10,253 bases of DNA, taken from Methylocystaceae bacterium UBA5192. Lineage in GTDB: Bacteria > Pseudomonadota > Alphaproteobacteria > Rhizobiales > Beijerinckiaceae. A model generated the notes under the pieces. The model made no database searches, was not told where the DNA came from, and was given only the letters and a program-made list of their open reading frames with translations. The stretch spans positions 1 through 10,253 of the forward strand of contig DHWC01000089.1 in assembly GCA_002412985.1 (NCBI GenBank). The letters run 5' to 3'. Of this stretch, positions 1 to 6,163 are shown one piece after another; within the stretch, counting starts at the first letter, position 1; each line of letters begins with the position of its first letter. The position numbers and the translations under genes were made by a program.

Positions 1-1780
1 AAGTAGCCAGTGAATTAATCAGGCCAATGTTTGGACCTTCCGGCGTCTCAATTGGACAGATGCGGCCATAATGCGTTGGGTGAACGTCACGCACTTCAAA
101 GCCTGCCCGCTCGCGCGTTAGGCCGCCAGGTCCCAGAGCGGAGAGCCGGCGCTTGTGCGTGATCTCAGAAAGAGGGTTGGTTTGATCCATAAATTGTGAC
201 AGCTGCGAGGAGCCAAAAAATTCACGTACTGCTGCTGCCGCTGGTTTCGCATTGATAAGATCTTGGGGCATGACCGTGTCGATATCGACAGAGGACATGC
301 GTTCTTTAATGGCGCGCTCCATACGTAAAAGACCGAGCCGATATTGATTTTCCATCAGCTCGCCGACAGAGCGTACGCGACGATTGCCAAGATGATCGAT
401 ATCATCGATTTCGCCGCGGCCGTCACGTAGGTCCACTAGGGCTTTCACAACAGCGAGAATATCCTCGCGGCGCAGCGTACGGGTGGTGTCGGGCGCATCA
501 AGATCAAGGCGCATGTTCATTTTTACGCGGCCAACGGCCGAGAGATCGTAGCGCTCCGCATCAAAGAAGAGCGAATGGAACATCGCCTCGGCGGTATCCA
601 TTGTCGGCGGCTCGCCGGGGCGCATGACGCGATAAATATCAAACAGGGCTTCTTCGCGATTGCTGTTTTTATCGATTGCTAAGGTATTACGAATGTAAGG
701 ACCAATATTAATATGGTCGATATCGAGAATAGGCAGTTCGTCAAAGCCCTTCTCGATCAGCAAAGGGAGCGTCTTGGCGGTGATTTCATCGCCAGCCTCA
801 GAGAAGATTTCGCCCGTATTGGGGTCGAAGAGATCTTGCGCGAGATATTGGCCGTAAAGGTCCTCGCTAGGCACGCGGACTGCTTTGACGCCTTTTTCGG
901 CAAGTTGACGCGCAGCGCGAACAGCGAGTTTTTTGCCAGCTTCAAGAATGACCTTGCCGGTGTCGGCGTCAATCATATCTGAAACAGCTTTGACCCCCTT
1001 GATCCGCTCGGCGTCGAATGGCATGCGCCAATTTTCGCCATCCGCAGTGTAGGTGATGGTCTTGTAGAAGGTCGATAAGATTTCCTCGCCGTCGAGACCC
1101 AAAGCATAAAGCAATGAGGTGACAGGAATCTTTCTACGGCGATCAATGCGGGCGTAAACGATGTCCTTGGCGTCGAACTCAATGTCGAGCCAAGAGCCAC
1201 GGTAGGGAATGATGCGTGCGGCAAAGAGGAGTTTGCCGGAGGAATGGCTCTTACCTTTATCATGATCGAAAAAGACGCCAGGAGAACGATGCATCTGTGA
1301 AACGATGACGCGTTCAGTACCATTCACAATAAAGGTGCCGTTCGACGTCATAAAGGGCATGTCGCCCATGTAGACGTCTTGCTCTTTAATATCTTTTACG
1401 GATTTTGCCTGTGTGTCGGGATCAACATCAAATACAATCAGTCTTAACGTCACTTTGAGAGGCGCAGCGAAAGTCATGCCGCGTTGACGACACTCGTCAA
1501 CATCATATTTTGGCGCTTCAAATTCATAGCGGACAAATTCAAGCAAAGAGACTTGTGAAAAATCCGATATTGGAAAAACGGATTTGAAAACGGATTGAAG
1601 CCCTTCGTCTGGACGTCCGCCCTTTGGCTCGTCAACAAGAAGGAATTGATCGTAGGAGGCTTTTTGTACCTCGATCAGGTTCGGCATTGTCGCAGCTTCG
1701 CGGATATGACCGAAAAATTTACGGATGCGCTTGCGACCAGTGAATTTGCGTGCTGACGTTTGGGCCATCGTCTGAGCCAT
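1..1780 (-). CDS. rpoB: DNA-directed RNA polymerase subunit beta, N-terminal 593 codons (partial at left edge)
   Basis: This is the beta subunit of RNA polymerase, the core transcription enzyme and the target of rifampicin. The reverse-strand frame is open from an ATG at 1780 to the window edge; about the last 55-60% of a normal beta subunit is missing. After MAQTMAQTSARK comes the family start FTGRKRIRKFFG, then the protrusion and lobe domains. Near the left edge lies the rifampicin region, with FFGSSQLSQFMDQTNPLSE, ITHKRRLSALGPGGL and PTHYGRICPIETPEGPNIGL. The residues matching E. coli D516, H526 and S531 are all wild type: Asp at codon 185-187, His at 155-157 and Ser at 140-142. No classic resistance substitution is therefore seen at these positions. 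The start at 1780 is preferred over the second ATG at 1768 because AGAAGAGG lies about 12 nt before it. It follows rplL by 176 bases in the same operon. Confidence 0.98.
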   Translation of the reverse strand, partial: MAQTMAQTSARKFTGRKRIRKFFGHIREAATMPNLIEVQKASYDQFLLVDEPKGGRPDEGLQSVFKSVFPISDFSQVSLLEFVRYEFEAPKYDVDECRQRGMTFAAPLKVTLRLIVFDVDPDTQAKSVKDIKEQDVYMGDMPFMTSNGTFIVNGTERVIVSQMHRSPGVFFDHDKGKSHSSGKLLFAARIIPYRGSWLDIEFDAKDIVYARIDRRRKIPVTSLLYALGLDGEEILSTFYKTITYTADGENWRMPFDAERIKGVKAVSDMIDADTGKVILEAGKKLAVRAARQLAEKGVKAVRVPSEDLYGQYLAQDLFDPNTGEIFSEAGDEITAKTLPLLIEKGFDELPILDIDHINIGPYIRNTLAIDKNSNREEALFDIYRVMRPGEPPTMDTAEAMFHSLFFDAERYDLSAVGRVKMNMRLDLDAPDTTRTLRREDILAVVKALVDLRDGRGEIDDIDHLGNRRVRSVGELMENQYRLGLLRMERAIKERMSSVDIDTVMPQDLINAKPAAAAVREFFGSSQLSQFMDQTNPLSEITHKRRLSALGPGGLTRERAGFEVRDVHPTHYGRICPIETPEGPNIGLINSLAT

Positions 1781-1848
1781 GTCGCTTTTCAGCCTCTTCT
1801 TGCATTATGGGCCAACGTCTCAAGGTGAGCCGTCCTTCGCCCCGTCTT

Positions 1849-1877
1849 GCGCCTGATGGTTAGGGTAACCGCAGCGC
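1849..1877 (-). promoter_or_regulatory. Third stem-loop of the rplL-rpoB spacer
   Basis: In the transcript an inner stem GGTTA/TAACC with a CCC loop sits on an outer stem GCGCTG/CAGGCGC that has one bulged G. A small internal loop separates the two. It is the hairpin closest to rpoB. No T-run follows, so it is not an intrinsic terminator. A role in processing or attenuation is inferred from its place in the spacer. Confidence 0.4.
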
Positions 1878-1890
1878 TTCTCTCAACTGC

Positions 1891-1921
1891 GCACGGCCCC
1901 GACTGAAAGCCGGGACCGCGC
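1891..1921 (-). promoter_or_regulatory. Strong stem-loop in rplL-rpoB spacer (attenuator or processing site candidate)
   Basis: The transcript reads GCGCGGTCCCG, a 9-nt loop, then CGGGGCCGTGC. This gives an 11-bp continuous stem with two G-U pairs. The downstream bases (GCAGTTGAGAG) hold no T-run, so it is not a standard Rho-independent terminator. In E. coli the rplL-rpoB spacer holds a partial terminator and an RNase III processing hairpin, which lower rpoB expression relative to L7/L12. The same role is inferred here from position and structure only. Confidence 0.55.
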
Positions 1922-1927
1922 TTATTC

Positions 1928-1955
1928 TTTTTGCATCGCCCGAAGGCGGCAAAAA
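1928..1955 (-). promoter_or_regulatory. UUCG-capped stem-loop directly after rplL
   Basis: Starting one base after the rplL stop codon, the transcript reads TTTTTGC, CGCC, TTCG, GGCG, AT, GCAAAAA. The outer 7-bp stem and inner 4-bp stem are separated by a 2-nt bulge and capped by C(UUCG)G, an exceptionally stable tetraloop. The sequence downstream lacks a T-run. It probably protects or defines the 3' end of the rplJ-rplL message, or acts with the next two hairpins as an attenuator. Confidence 0.55.
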
Positions 1956-1956
1956 A

Positions 1957-2340
1957 TTATTTAAGCTCGACTTTGGCGCCGACCTTCTCAAGCGTCGCCT
2001 TGATCTTTTCAGCCTCTTCTTTGGAAGCGCCTTCCTTCAGTGGCTTTGGCGCGCCTTCGACAAGATCCTTGGCTTCCTTCAGTCCGAGGCCGGTTATGCC
2101 GCGAACTTCTTTAATAACTTCAATTTTCTTGTCGCCAGCCGAAGCGAGGATGACGTTGAATTCAGTCTTTTCCTCAGCAGCAGCGCCGCCTGCAGCAGCG
2201 CCAGCGCCAGGAGCGGCGGCTACCGCAACAGCGGCCGCGGCAGAGACGCCCCACTTCTCTTCAAGAAGCTTAGCCAATTCGGCCGCTTCAAGAACGGTGA
2301 GGGCGGAGAGCTCTTCAACGATCTTTTCAAGATTTGCCAT
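1957..2340 (-). CDS. rplL: 50S ribosomal protein L7/L12
   Basis: This is the acidic stalk protein of the large ribosomal subunit, present as multiple dimers on L10 and needed for recruiting translation factors. The 127 residues match the family length and layout. The N-terminal dimerisation and L10-binding helices come first (MANLEKIVEELSALTVLEAA, about 1-33), then an Ala/Gly-rich flexible hinge at about 34-55. The C-terminal factor-binding domain begins at EKTEFNVIL and carries the conserved IKEVRGITGLGLKEAKDLVE segment (about 76-95). AAAGGACG lies 6-7 nt before the ATG, a good ribosome binding site. It follows rplJ by 46 bases and is the middle gene of rplJ-rplL-rpoB. Stalk stoichiometry requires several L7/L12 per L10, which fits its strong ribosome binding site. 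Confidence 0.98.
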   Translation of the reverse strand: MANLEKIVEELSALTVLEAAELAKLLEEKWGVSAAAAVAVAAAPGAGAAAGGAAAEEKTEFNVILASAGDKKIEVIKEVRGITGLGLKEAKDLVEGAPKPLKEGASKEEAEKIKATLEKVGAKVELK

Positions 2341-2386
2341 GATTTACGTCCTTTGAATTTGGTTCTGTATGGGTAGGCGCGCCTTG

Positions 2387-2902
2387 TTAGGCCGCGTCTC
2401 GATTGGCATAGGCCCCAAATACGCGCGCAAGCTTGGCGGCTGGCGCGGTCGAGAGCTGAGCGATCTTTGTCGCAGGCGCCTGGATGAGGCCCACGATCTT
2501 TGCGCGCAGTTCGTCGAGGGATGGCATGGTCGCAAGCGACTTCACGCTATCCGGATTGAGCGCTGTTTTGCCCATAGCGCCGCCAAGAATGACGAATTTG
2601 TCATTGTCCTTAGCGAAAGCCACGGCGACTTTTGGCGCCGCTACCGGATCGTCTGAATAGGCGATCAGGGTCGGCCCCTTGAGGAGGGGCGCGATGGAAG
2701 CGACGTCAACGCCATCGAGAGCGATTTTGGCAAGGCGGTTCTTTGCGACCTGAACTGTTGCGCCAGCATTGCGGGCCTGCTTTCGCAAATCCTGCATCTG
2801 GGCCACGGTTAGGCCAGAGTAATGGGCGACGACAACAACGCCAGTCTTGGTAAAGACTTCACGTAGCGCCGCGACCGCTTCTTTTTTTTCCGCTCTGTCC
2901 AC
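2387..2902 (-). CDS. rplJ: 50S ribosomal protein L10, GTG start
   Basis: L10 anchors the L7/L12 dimers to 23S rRNA and, in E. coli, represses its own operon by binding the mRNA leader as the L10-L7/L12 complex. The 171-residue product begins VDRAEKKEAVAALREVF (V read as Met). It contains VVVVAHYSGLTVAQMQDLR (about 20-38), TVQVAKNRLAKIALDG, VILGGAMGKTALN and the C-terminal helix that binds L7/L12 (after PSLDELRAKIVGLIQAP). The frame is open up to an ATG at 3010, but those 36 extra residues are unlike L10. The GTG at 2902 aligns with the family start and has GGAGAG 7 nt upstream, so it is the likely start. The gene is first in its operon in this window; rplA is not its neighbour. Confidence 0.96.
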   Translation of the reverse strand: MDRAEKKEAVAALREVFTKTGVVVVAHYSGLTVAQMQDLRKQARNAGATVQVAKNRLAKIALDGVDVASIAPLLKGPTLIAYSDDPVAAPKVAVAFAKDNDKFVILGGAMGKTALNPDSVKSLATMPSLDELRAKIVGLIQAPATKIAQLSTAPAAKLARVFGAYANRDAA

Positions 2903-2918
2903 GGTTGCTCTCTCCACT

Positions 2919-2935
2919 GGCGGGCTCAGCCCGCC
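2919..2935 (-). promoter_or_regulatory. GC-rich hairpin next to the rplJ ribosome binding site
   Basis: The transcript reads GGCGGGC-TGA-GCCCGCC, a perfect 7-bp stem with a 3-nt loop. It ends only a few bases before the GGAGAG ribosome binding site of rplJ. It could be part of the translational control element that sets access to the start. There is no T-run, so it is not an intrinsic terminator. Confidence 0.5.
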
Positions 2936-2946
2936 GGTTGCGACAT

Positions 2947-2984
2947 GCCGCTTGTCTGTTTCCGCACAATGCGGGACAATCGGC
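2947..2984 (-). promoter_or_regulatory. Bulged hairpin, candidate L10-binding element
   Basis: On the transcript, GCCG and CGGC form the base. An A/G mismatch follows, then TTGTC/GACAA (5 bp), a one-sided AAACA bulge, then CCGCA/TGCGG (5 bp) closed by TTG. A helix interrupted by an asymmetric A-rich bulge is the general form of protein-binding kink-turn-like elements, and L10 leaders are reported to contain such a motif. It ends 44 nt before the rplJ start. The function is inferred. Confidence 0.45.
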
Positions 2985-3111
2985 GCCGTAGATCCTGTCC
3001 CCGACGTCAAAAACGGCGGTTGAAGGGGCGTGAACCAAAATCGAAGGACGCTAGCGGAGTTTCCGCGAACGACCGAAATTTACGGTTTCCCCGTCTGTGC
3101 AGGCCGCCCTC

Positions 3112-3140
3112 AAAACAATGGGAGACCCATTGTTTTTTTT
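3112..3140 (+). terminator. Intrinsic-terminator-like hairpin inside the rplJ leader
   Basis: On the plus strand AAAACAATGGG, a 3-nt AGA loop and CCCATTGTTTT form an 11-bp perfect stem, and the T-run is eight long (3133-3140). On the minus strand the same hairpin is preceded by eight As but followed by only TTTT-GAGG. The better orientation is therefore plus, although no plus-strand gene lies upstream. It may end an antisense RNA, work in both directions, or be a weak attenuator in the rplJ leader. Confidence 0.6.
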
Positions 3141-3274
3141 GGGCCGATTGAGCCGCTCGGACTAGTAAAAGTCCTCGCGTGCGCCGGCAGTCTCGGACAG
3201 GACATGACCGAACAGGACACGAGGCAAGACCTCGGTTCCGCCGGCCTATCCGCCGCTATTATCACAACACACTG

Positions 3275-3304
3275 ATTATGCTTGTAATTCTAGCGGAAGC
3301 TCAA
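3275..3304 (-). promoter_or_regulatory. Candidate sigma-70 promoter for rplJ-rplL-rpoB
   Basis: Minus strand: TTGAGC (positions 3304-3299) and CATAAT (3280-3275) are separated by 18 bases. They match the TTGACA/TATAAT consensus at 4/6 and 5/6. Transcription would begin near 3268, giving a leader of about 365 nt. An internal promoter is expected because rplK-rplA, the usual upstream genes, are absent. Confidence 0.4.
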
Positions 3305-3427
3305 TACTGAAAACGAGGCTGCAGATTCTTCTAACAGCCCCGGAAGGGGTTTCTTAATCTCGCCAGACGTATTTGCCAAGCAATAAATTTATCTTCTACG
3401 CGCAGCTCGGCCGACACTGAGCTCCGT
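3305..3427. other. Spacer between the exported-protein gene and the rplJ promoter
   Basis: No coding frame is convincing here. The only structure seen is a short hairpin, CCCC-GGAA-GGGG at 3338-3349. On the plus strand it is followed by TTTCTTAAT and could be a weak terminator; on the minus strand nothing T-rich follows. Where transcription from pheS-pheT ends is therefore not clear. Confidence 0.4.
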
Positions 3428-3736
3428 TTAATGATGTTTAGGCTTTAATTCGAGCCGCATGCGGCCAAAATTCCCTCGGCTAACACTATGTCGTCTGCTG
3501 GCGCCTCGGCGAGAAATCGGCGATTGGGTTCGGCTCGCTGAGGCGGCGCCGTCGCTGGCTAGGCCAGGGTAGGTTTTAATGTGTTGACCCCGGACAGGGC
3601 CAAAAGAAGCAAGGCAAAGATTATAAGCTTCGGCCTCTTTGATTCTCTCGCAGTCGTCAATCGAGCGCGGCGCGGCCTCTGCTGATTTGAGGATAAAAAG
3701 TCCGGCTAAAAATATGAGAGAGGAAATTCTGATCAT
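3428..3736 (-). CDS. Small exported protein of unknown function, coupled to pheT
   Basis: The product has 102 residues. A clear Sec signal peptide comes first (MIRISSLIFLAGLFILKSAEA, with cleavage likely after A21). The mature start, APRSIDDCERIKEAEAYNLC, is followed by LASFGPVRGQ and contains two cysteines (C29 and C41) that could form a disulfide in the periplasm. The second half is low complexity and rich in Ser, Arg and Ala, ending in a basic GRMRLELKPKHH. I recall similar short alphaproteobacterial proteins of the form 'DDCExI...AYNxCLAxFGP', but none with a known function. Its ATG lies one base after the pheT stop (TAA-A-ATG), with only a weak upstream GAG, so it is probably translated by coupling. 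This is a real gene rather than a shadow, because of the signal peptide and operon fit. The function is not known. Confidence 0.75.
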   Translation of the reverse strand: MIRISSLIFLAGLFILKSAEAAPRSIDDCERIKEAEAYNLCLASFGPVRGQHIKTYPGLASDGAASASRTQSPISRRGASRRHSVSRGNFGRMRLELKPKHH

Positions 3737-3737
3737 T

Positions 3738-6146
3738 TTATCTCAAAGTCGCCTGCGTTTTTCTCTGCGCTTCAGTAATAATCTTTTGGGCGACAGTTTC
3801 AATTTCAGCGTCTGTGAGGGTTTTTTCACGTGGTTGGAGGGTAACAGCGACGCCAATCGATTTTTTCCCCGCTGGAACGCCGGTTCCGTCATAGACATCG
3901 AATATTGTCGTTGATGTAATGAGTTCTCGGTCGGCGCTTGCGACAGCTTTCAAGAGATCTCCAGCCTTGGCTGTTTGATCAACAATAAATGCAAAATCAC
4001 GCGTGAGCGGCTGAAGATCTGAGATCTCCAATTTAGGTTTCATTTTAGTCGGTTTAATTTTTGGTGCTGGAAGGGCATTGAGTATGATCTCAAATCCACT
4101 GACGTCGCCTTCTATATCGAGCGTCTTGAGCGCGCGTGGATGCAATTCTCCAAAGTGACCAATGATCGCTTTAGGGCCAAATTGTAATGTTGCTGAGCGG
4201 CCAGGATGAAACCAAGGAACGCTACATGGGGCAATTTGCAGTCCCGCGATTGACACGCCTAAGCTTTGCAAAAGCGACAAGACATCAGCTTTGGCGTCAA
4301 AAACATCGGCGCGTTTCGTATTCTGACGCCAATGTCGGCCCGCGCCGCTGAGTCCGCGCCGAATAGCTGCGACGGCAAGACGTTGGCCCGTTTCGGAAGC
4401 GTCAAGGAAAATTTGTCCAACTTCAAACAGCGCTTGTTCATTGAGACCGCGCGCAACATTGCGTTGCGCCGCGCAAGCAAGGCCGGGCAATAAGCTCGGT
4501 CGCATTGATGAAAGCTCTGCAGAAATTGGATTAGCGAGCTCTAACGTTTCTGCTCCGCCGCCAAAAATCTTCGCCTGTTCTTTTGAAATAAAAGACCAGG
4601 TAATGGCTTCTGCTAAGCCTTGCGTTGCTAAAGCGCGCCTTGAAACGCGAGCGCGTTTTTGAAGGAGCGTAAGCGTTGCGGACGTAATGGCCTCAAGGCG
4701 CGGTAATGGCGTTGAAGGCACATTATCCACGCCTGAGAGGCGGAATATTTCTTCAACGATATCTGCCTTGCTCGTAACATCGGGCCGCCAGCTGGGAATT
4801 GTAATCTCAGCTTGCATGCCATTGTCCCTAACTTGGAAGCCTAATCCTTCGAGCAATGTTGTGGCGTGTTTGATTGGCGTGTCCACACCCGTCAAACGCG
4901 AGGTTTCTCTCCAGGGAAAATTGATTACTCTGTTGGCTGGTGGGTTTGAGCCCAATAGAGTTAAATGAGAGGCTTCGCCGCCGCAGTATTTTAAAATGAG
5001 TTGTGTTGCGAGTTCAGCCCCTGGAATTGCAAAAGCAGGGTCAACGCCGCGTTCAAAGCGGTATCGCGCATCACTGGAAATGCCCAATTTGCGCCCGGTC
5101 TGAGCAATATTTTGTGGGTCCCATAAGGCTGTTTCAAGCAAAACATCTGTTGTCTCGTCATCGCAGCCGGTAGCTGCGCCGCCCATGACGCCGGCGATGG
5201 ACTCGACGCCTGTTGCATCGCAGATGACAACCATTGTTTGATCAAGTTCATAAGTTTTGCCATCGAGCGCAGTAAGGGTTTCTCCTTTATTGGCTCGTCG
5301 AATCGTAAGGTCGCCTTTGATCTTTTTTGCGTCAAAAACATGCAAAGGACGCGCTTGATCAAAGGTAAGAAAATTCGTGATGTCCACCAAACTGTTGATT
5401 GGTCTTAAGCCAATTGCACGCAACCGATCTTGAAGCCACTGAGGGCTAGAGCCGTTTTTGACGCCCTTGATCAATCTTAGTCCAAAGAGCGGCGCTAGCG
5501 AAGAATCCGCATCAGAGAGAGCAGAAGAGATTTTTGTTGGACAGGGGAATGAGCCTTCATTGGGCTGGATCGGCTTTGTTTTAAGAACGCCTATTCCTGC
5601 CGCGGCTAGGTCGCGCGCGATGCCAAAGACACCGGCGGCGTCTGGGCGATTGGGCGTTAAATTAATCTCAATAACAGGATCGTCAAAGCCGGCCCACTGC
5701 GCGTATATTTCTCCAATAGGCGCATCTTCCGGCAGTTCGATGATGCCCTCGTGGTCGTTTGAGAGTTCCAATTCGGCTGCAGAGCACAACATGCCAAGCG
5801 ATTCAACGCCGCGAATAACGCCTTTGCCGAGTGTGATTTTTTTAGCCGGTATATACGTGCCTGGCGCTGAAAAAACTGTTTTAAGGCCTGCGCGCGCATT
5901 GGGGGCGCCGCAGACAACTTGTATGGGCGCGCCCGTTCCGGTTTCAACCAAGCAAACACGCAGGCGATCTGCATTAGGGTGAGGTTTCGCGTCGATAACA
6001 TGTGCAATGATAAAGTCTTTTAATTGTGCGGCAGGATCATGCACATGTTCGACTTCTAAGCCGATGCGCGTTAGCGTTTCGACAATCTCAGTTAGCGTTG
6101 CTGAGGTTTCTAGATGATCCTTCAGCCAGGATAGGGTGAACTTCAT
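3738..6146 (-). CDS. pheT: Phenylalanine--tRNA ligase beta subunit
   Basis: This is the large subunit of the cytoplasmic alpha2beta2 phenylalanyl-tRNA synthetase. It binds tRNA-Phe and edits mischarged Tyr-tRNA-Phe. The 802 residues are full length. An EMAP/OB-type tRNA-binding domain lies at about 40-150, with DFIIAHVIDAKPHPNADRLR and VVCGAPNARAGLKTVFS. B3/B4 editing follows at about 205-385, with LVDITNFLTFDQARPLHVFD and IAGVMGG. B5 is at about 400-480 and contains IPSWRPDVTSKADIVEEIFR. Next is the inactive catalytic-like core with ANPISAELSSMRPSLLPGL. A C-terminal ferredoxin-fold anticodon-binding domain begins at about 708 (LQPLTRDFAFIVD). The gene begins 17 bases after pheS. An in-frame ATG-AAA-AAC-TAA sits directly before the pheT ATG. 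The best ribosome-binding AAGG overlaps the pheS stop and is unusually far away (about 15 nt). Confidence 0.98.
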   Translation of the reverse strand: MKFTLSWLKDHLETSATLTEIVETLTRIGLEVEHVHDPAAQLKDFIIAHVIDAKPHPNADRLRVCLVETGTGAPIQVVCGAPNARAGLKTVFSAPGTYIPAKKITLGKGVIRGVESLGMLCSAAELELSNDHEGIIELPEDAPIGEIYAQWAGFDDPVIEINLTPNRPDAAGVFGIARDLAAAGIGVLKTKPIQPNEGSFPCPTKISSALSDADSSLAPLFGLRLIKGVKNGSSPQWLQDRLRAIGLRPINSLVDITNFLTFDQARPLHVFDAKKIKGDLTIRRANKGETLTALDGKTYELDQTMVVICDATGVESIAGVMGGAATGCDDETTDVLLETALWDPQNIAQTGRKLGISSDARYRFERGVDPAFAIPGAELATQLILKYCGGEASHLTLLGSNPPANRVINFPWRETSRLTGVDTPIKHATTLLEGLGFQVRDNGMQAEITIPSWRPDVTSKADIVEEIFRLSGVDNVPSTPLPRLEAITSATLTLLQKRARVSRRALATQGLAEAITWSFISKEQAKIFGGGAETLELANPISAELSSMRPSLLPGLACAAQRNVARGLNEQALFEVGQIFLDASETGQRLAVAAIRRGLSGAGRHWRQNTKRADVFDAKADVLSLLQSLGVSIAGLQIAPCSVPWFHPGRSATLQFGPKAIIGHFGELHPRALKTLDIEGDVSGFEIILNALPAPKIKPTKMKPKLEISDLQPLTRDFAFIVDQTAKAGDLLKAVASADRELITSTTIFDVYDGTGVPAGKKSIGVAVTLQPREKTLTDAEIETVAQKIITEAQRKTQATLR

Positions 6147-6163
6147 TTAGTTTTTCATGAGCC

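Larger units (their letters stand above)
2903..3268 (-). promoter_or_regulatory. Long structured 5' leader of rplJ (candidate L10 autoregulatory leader)
   Basis: This is the untranslated stretch between a candidate promoter and the rplJ GTG, about 365 nt. It holds many short perfect hairpins on the transcript: GAGG/CCTC (3221-3233), GGACT/AGTCC (3160-3175), the terminator-like hairpin at 3112-3140, ACCG/CGGT (3072-3086), GCGGA/TCCGC (3054-3066), a bulged hairpin at 2947-2984 and a GC hairpin at 2919-2935. Ribosomal-protein L10 leaders are known in Proteobacteria and Firmicutes and repress translation when L10 is in excess. The assignment rests on position plus structure; no covariance model was run. 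No credible coding frame lies here. Confidence 0.55.

Noticed and set aside
1931..2356. Long plus-strand frame over rplL
   Set aside because: It is an antisense shadow created by the codon bias and Ala-rich hinge of rplL; the product is low-complexity Ser/Ala/Pro.
2903..3010. A 36-residue N-terminal extension of L10 starting at ATG 3010
   Set aside because: The extension has no resemblance to L10, overlaps the structured leader and its bulged hairpin, and the GTG at 2902 has a well-placed GGAGAG and matches the family start.
2945..3275. Two overlapping plus-strand open frames in the rplJ leader
   Set aside because: Their translations are Arg/Pro-rich and lack any recognisable domain, they lack ribosome binding sites, and they run through the terminator-like hairpin.
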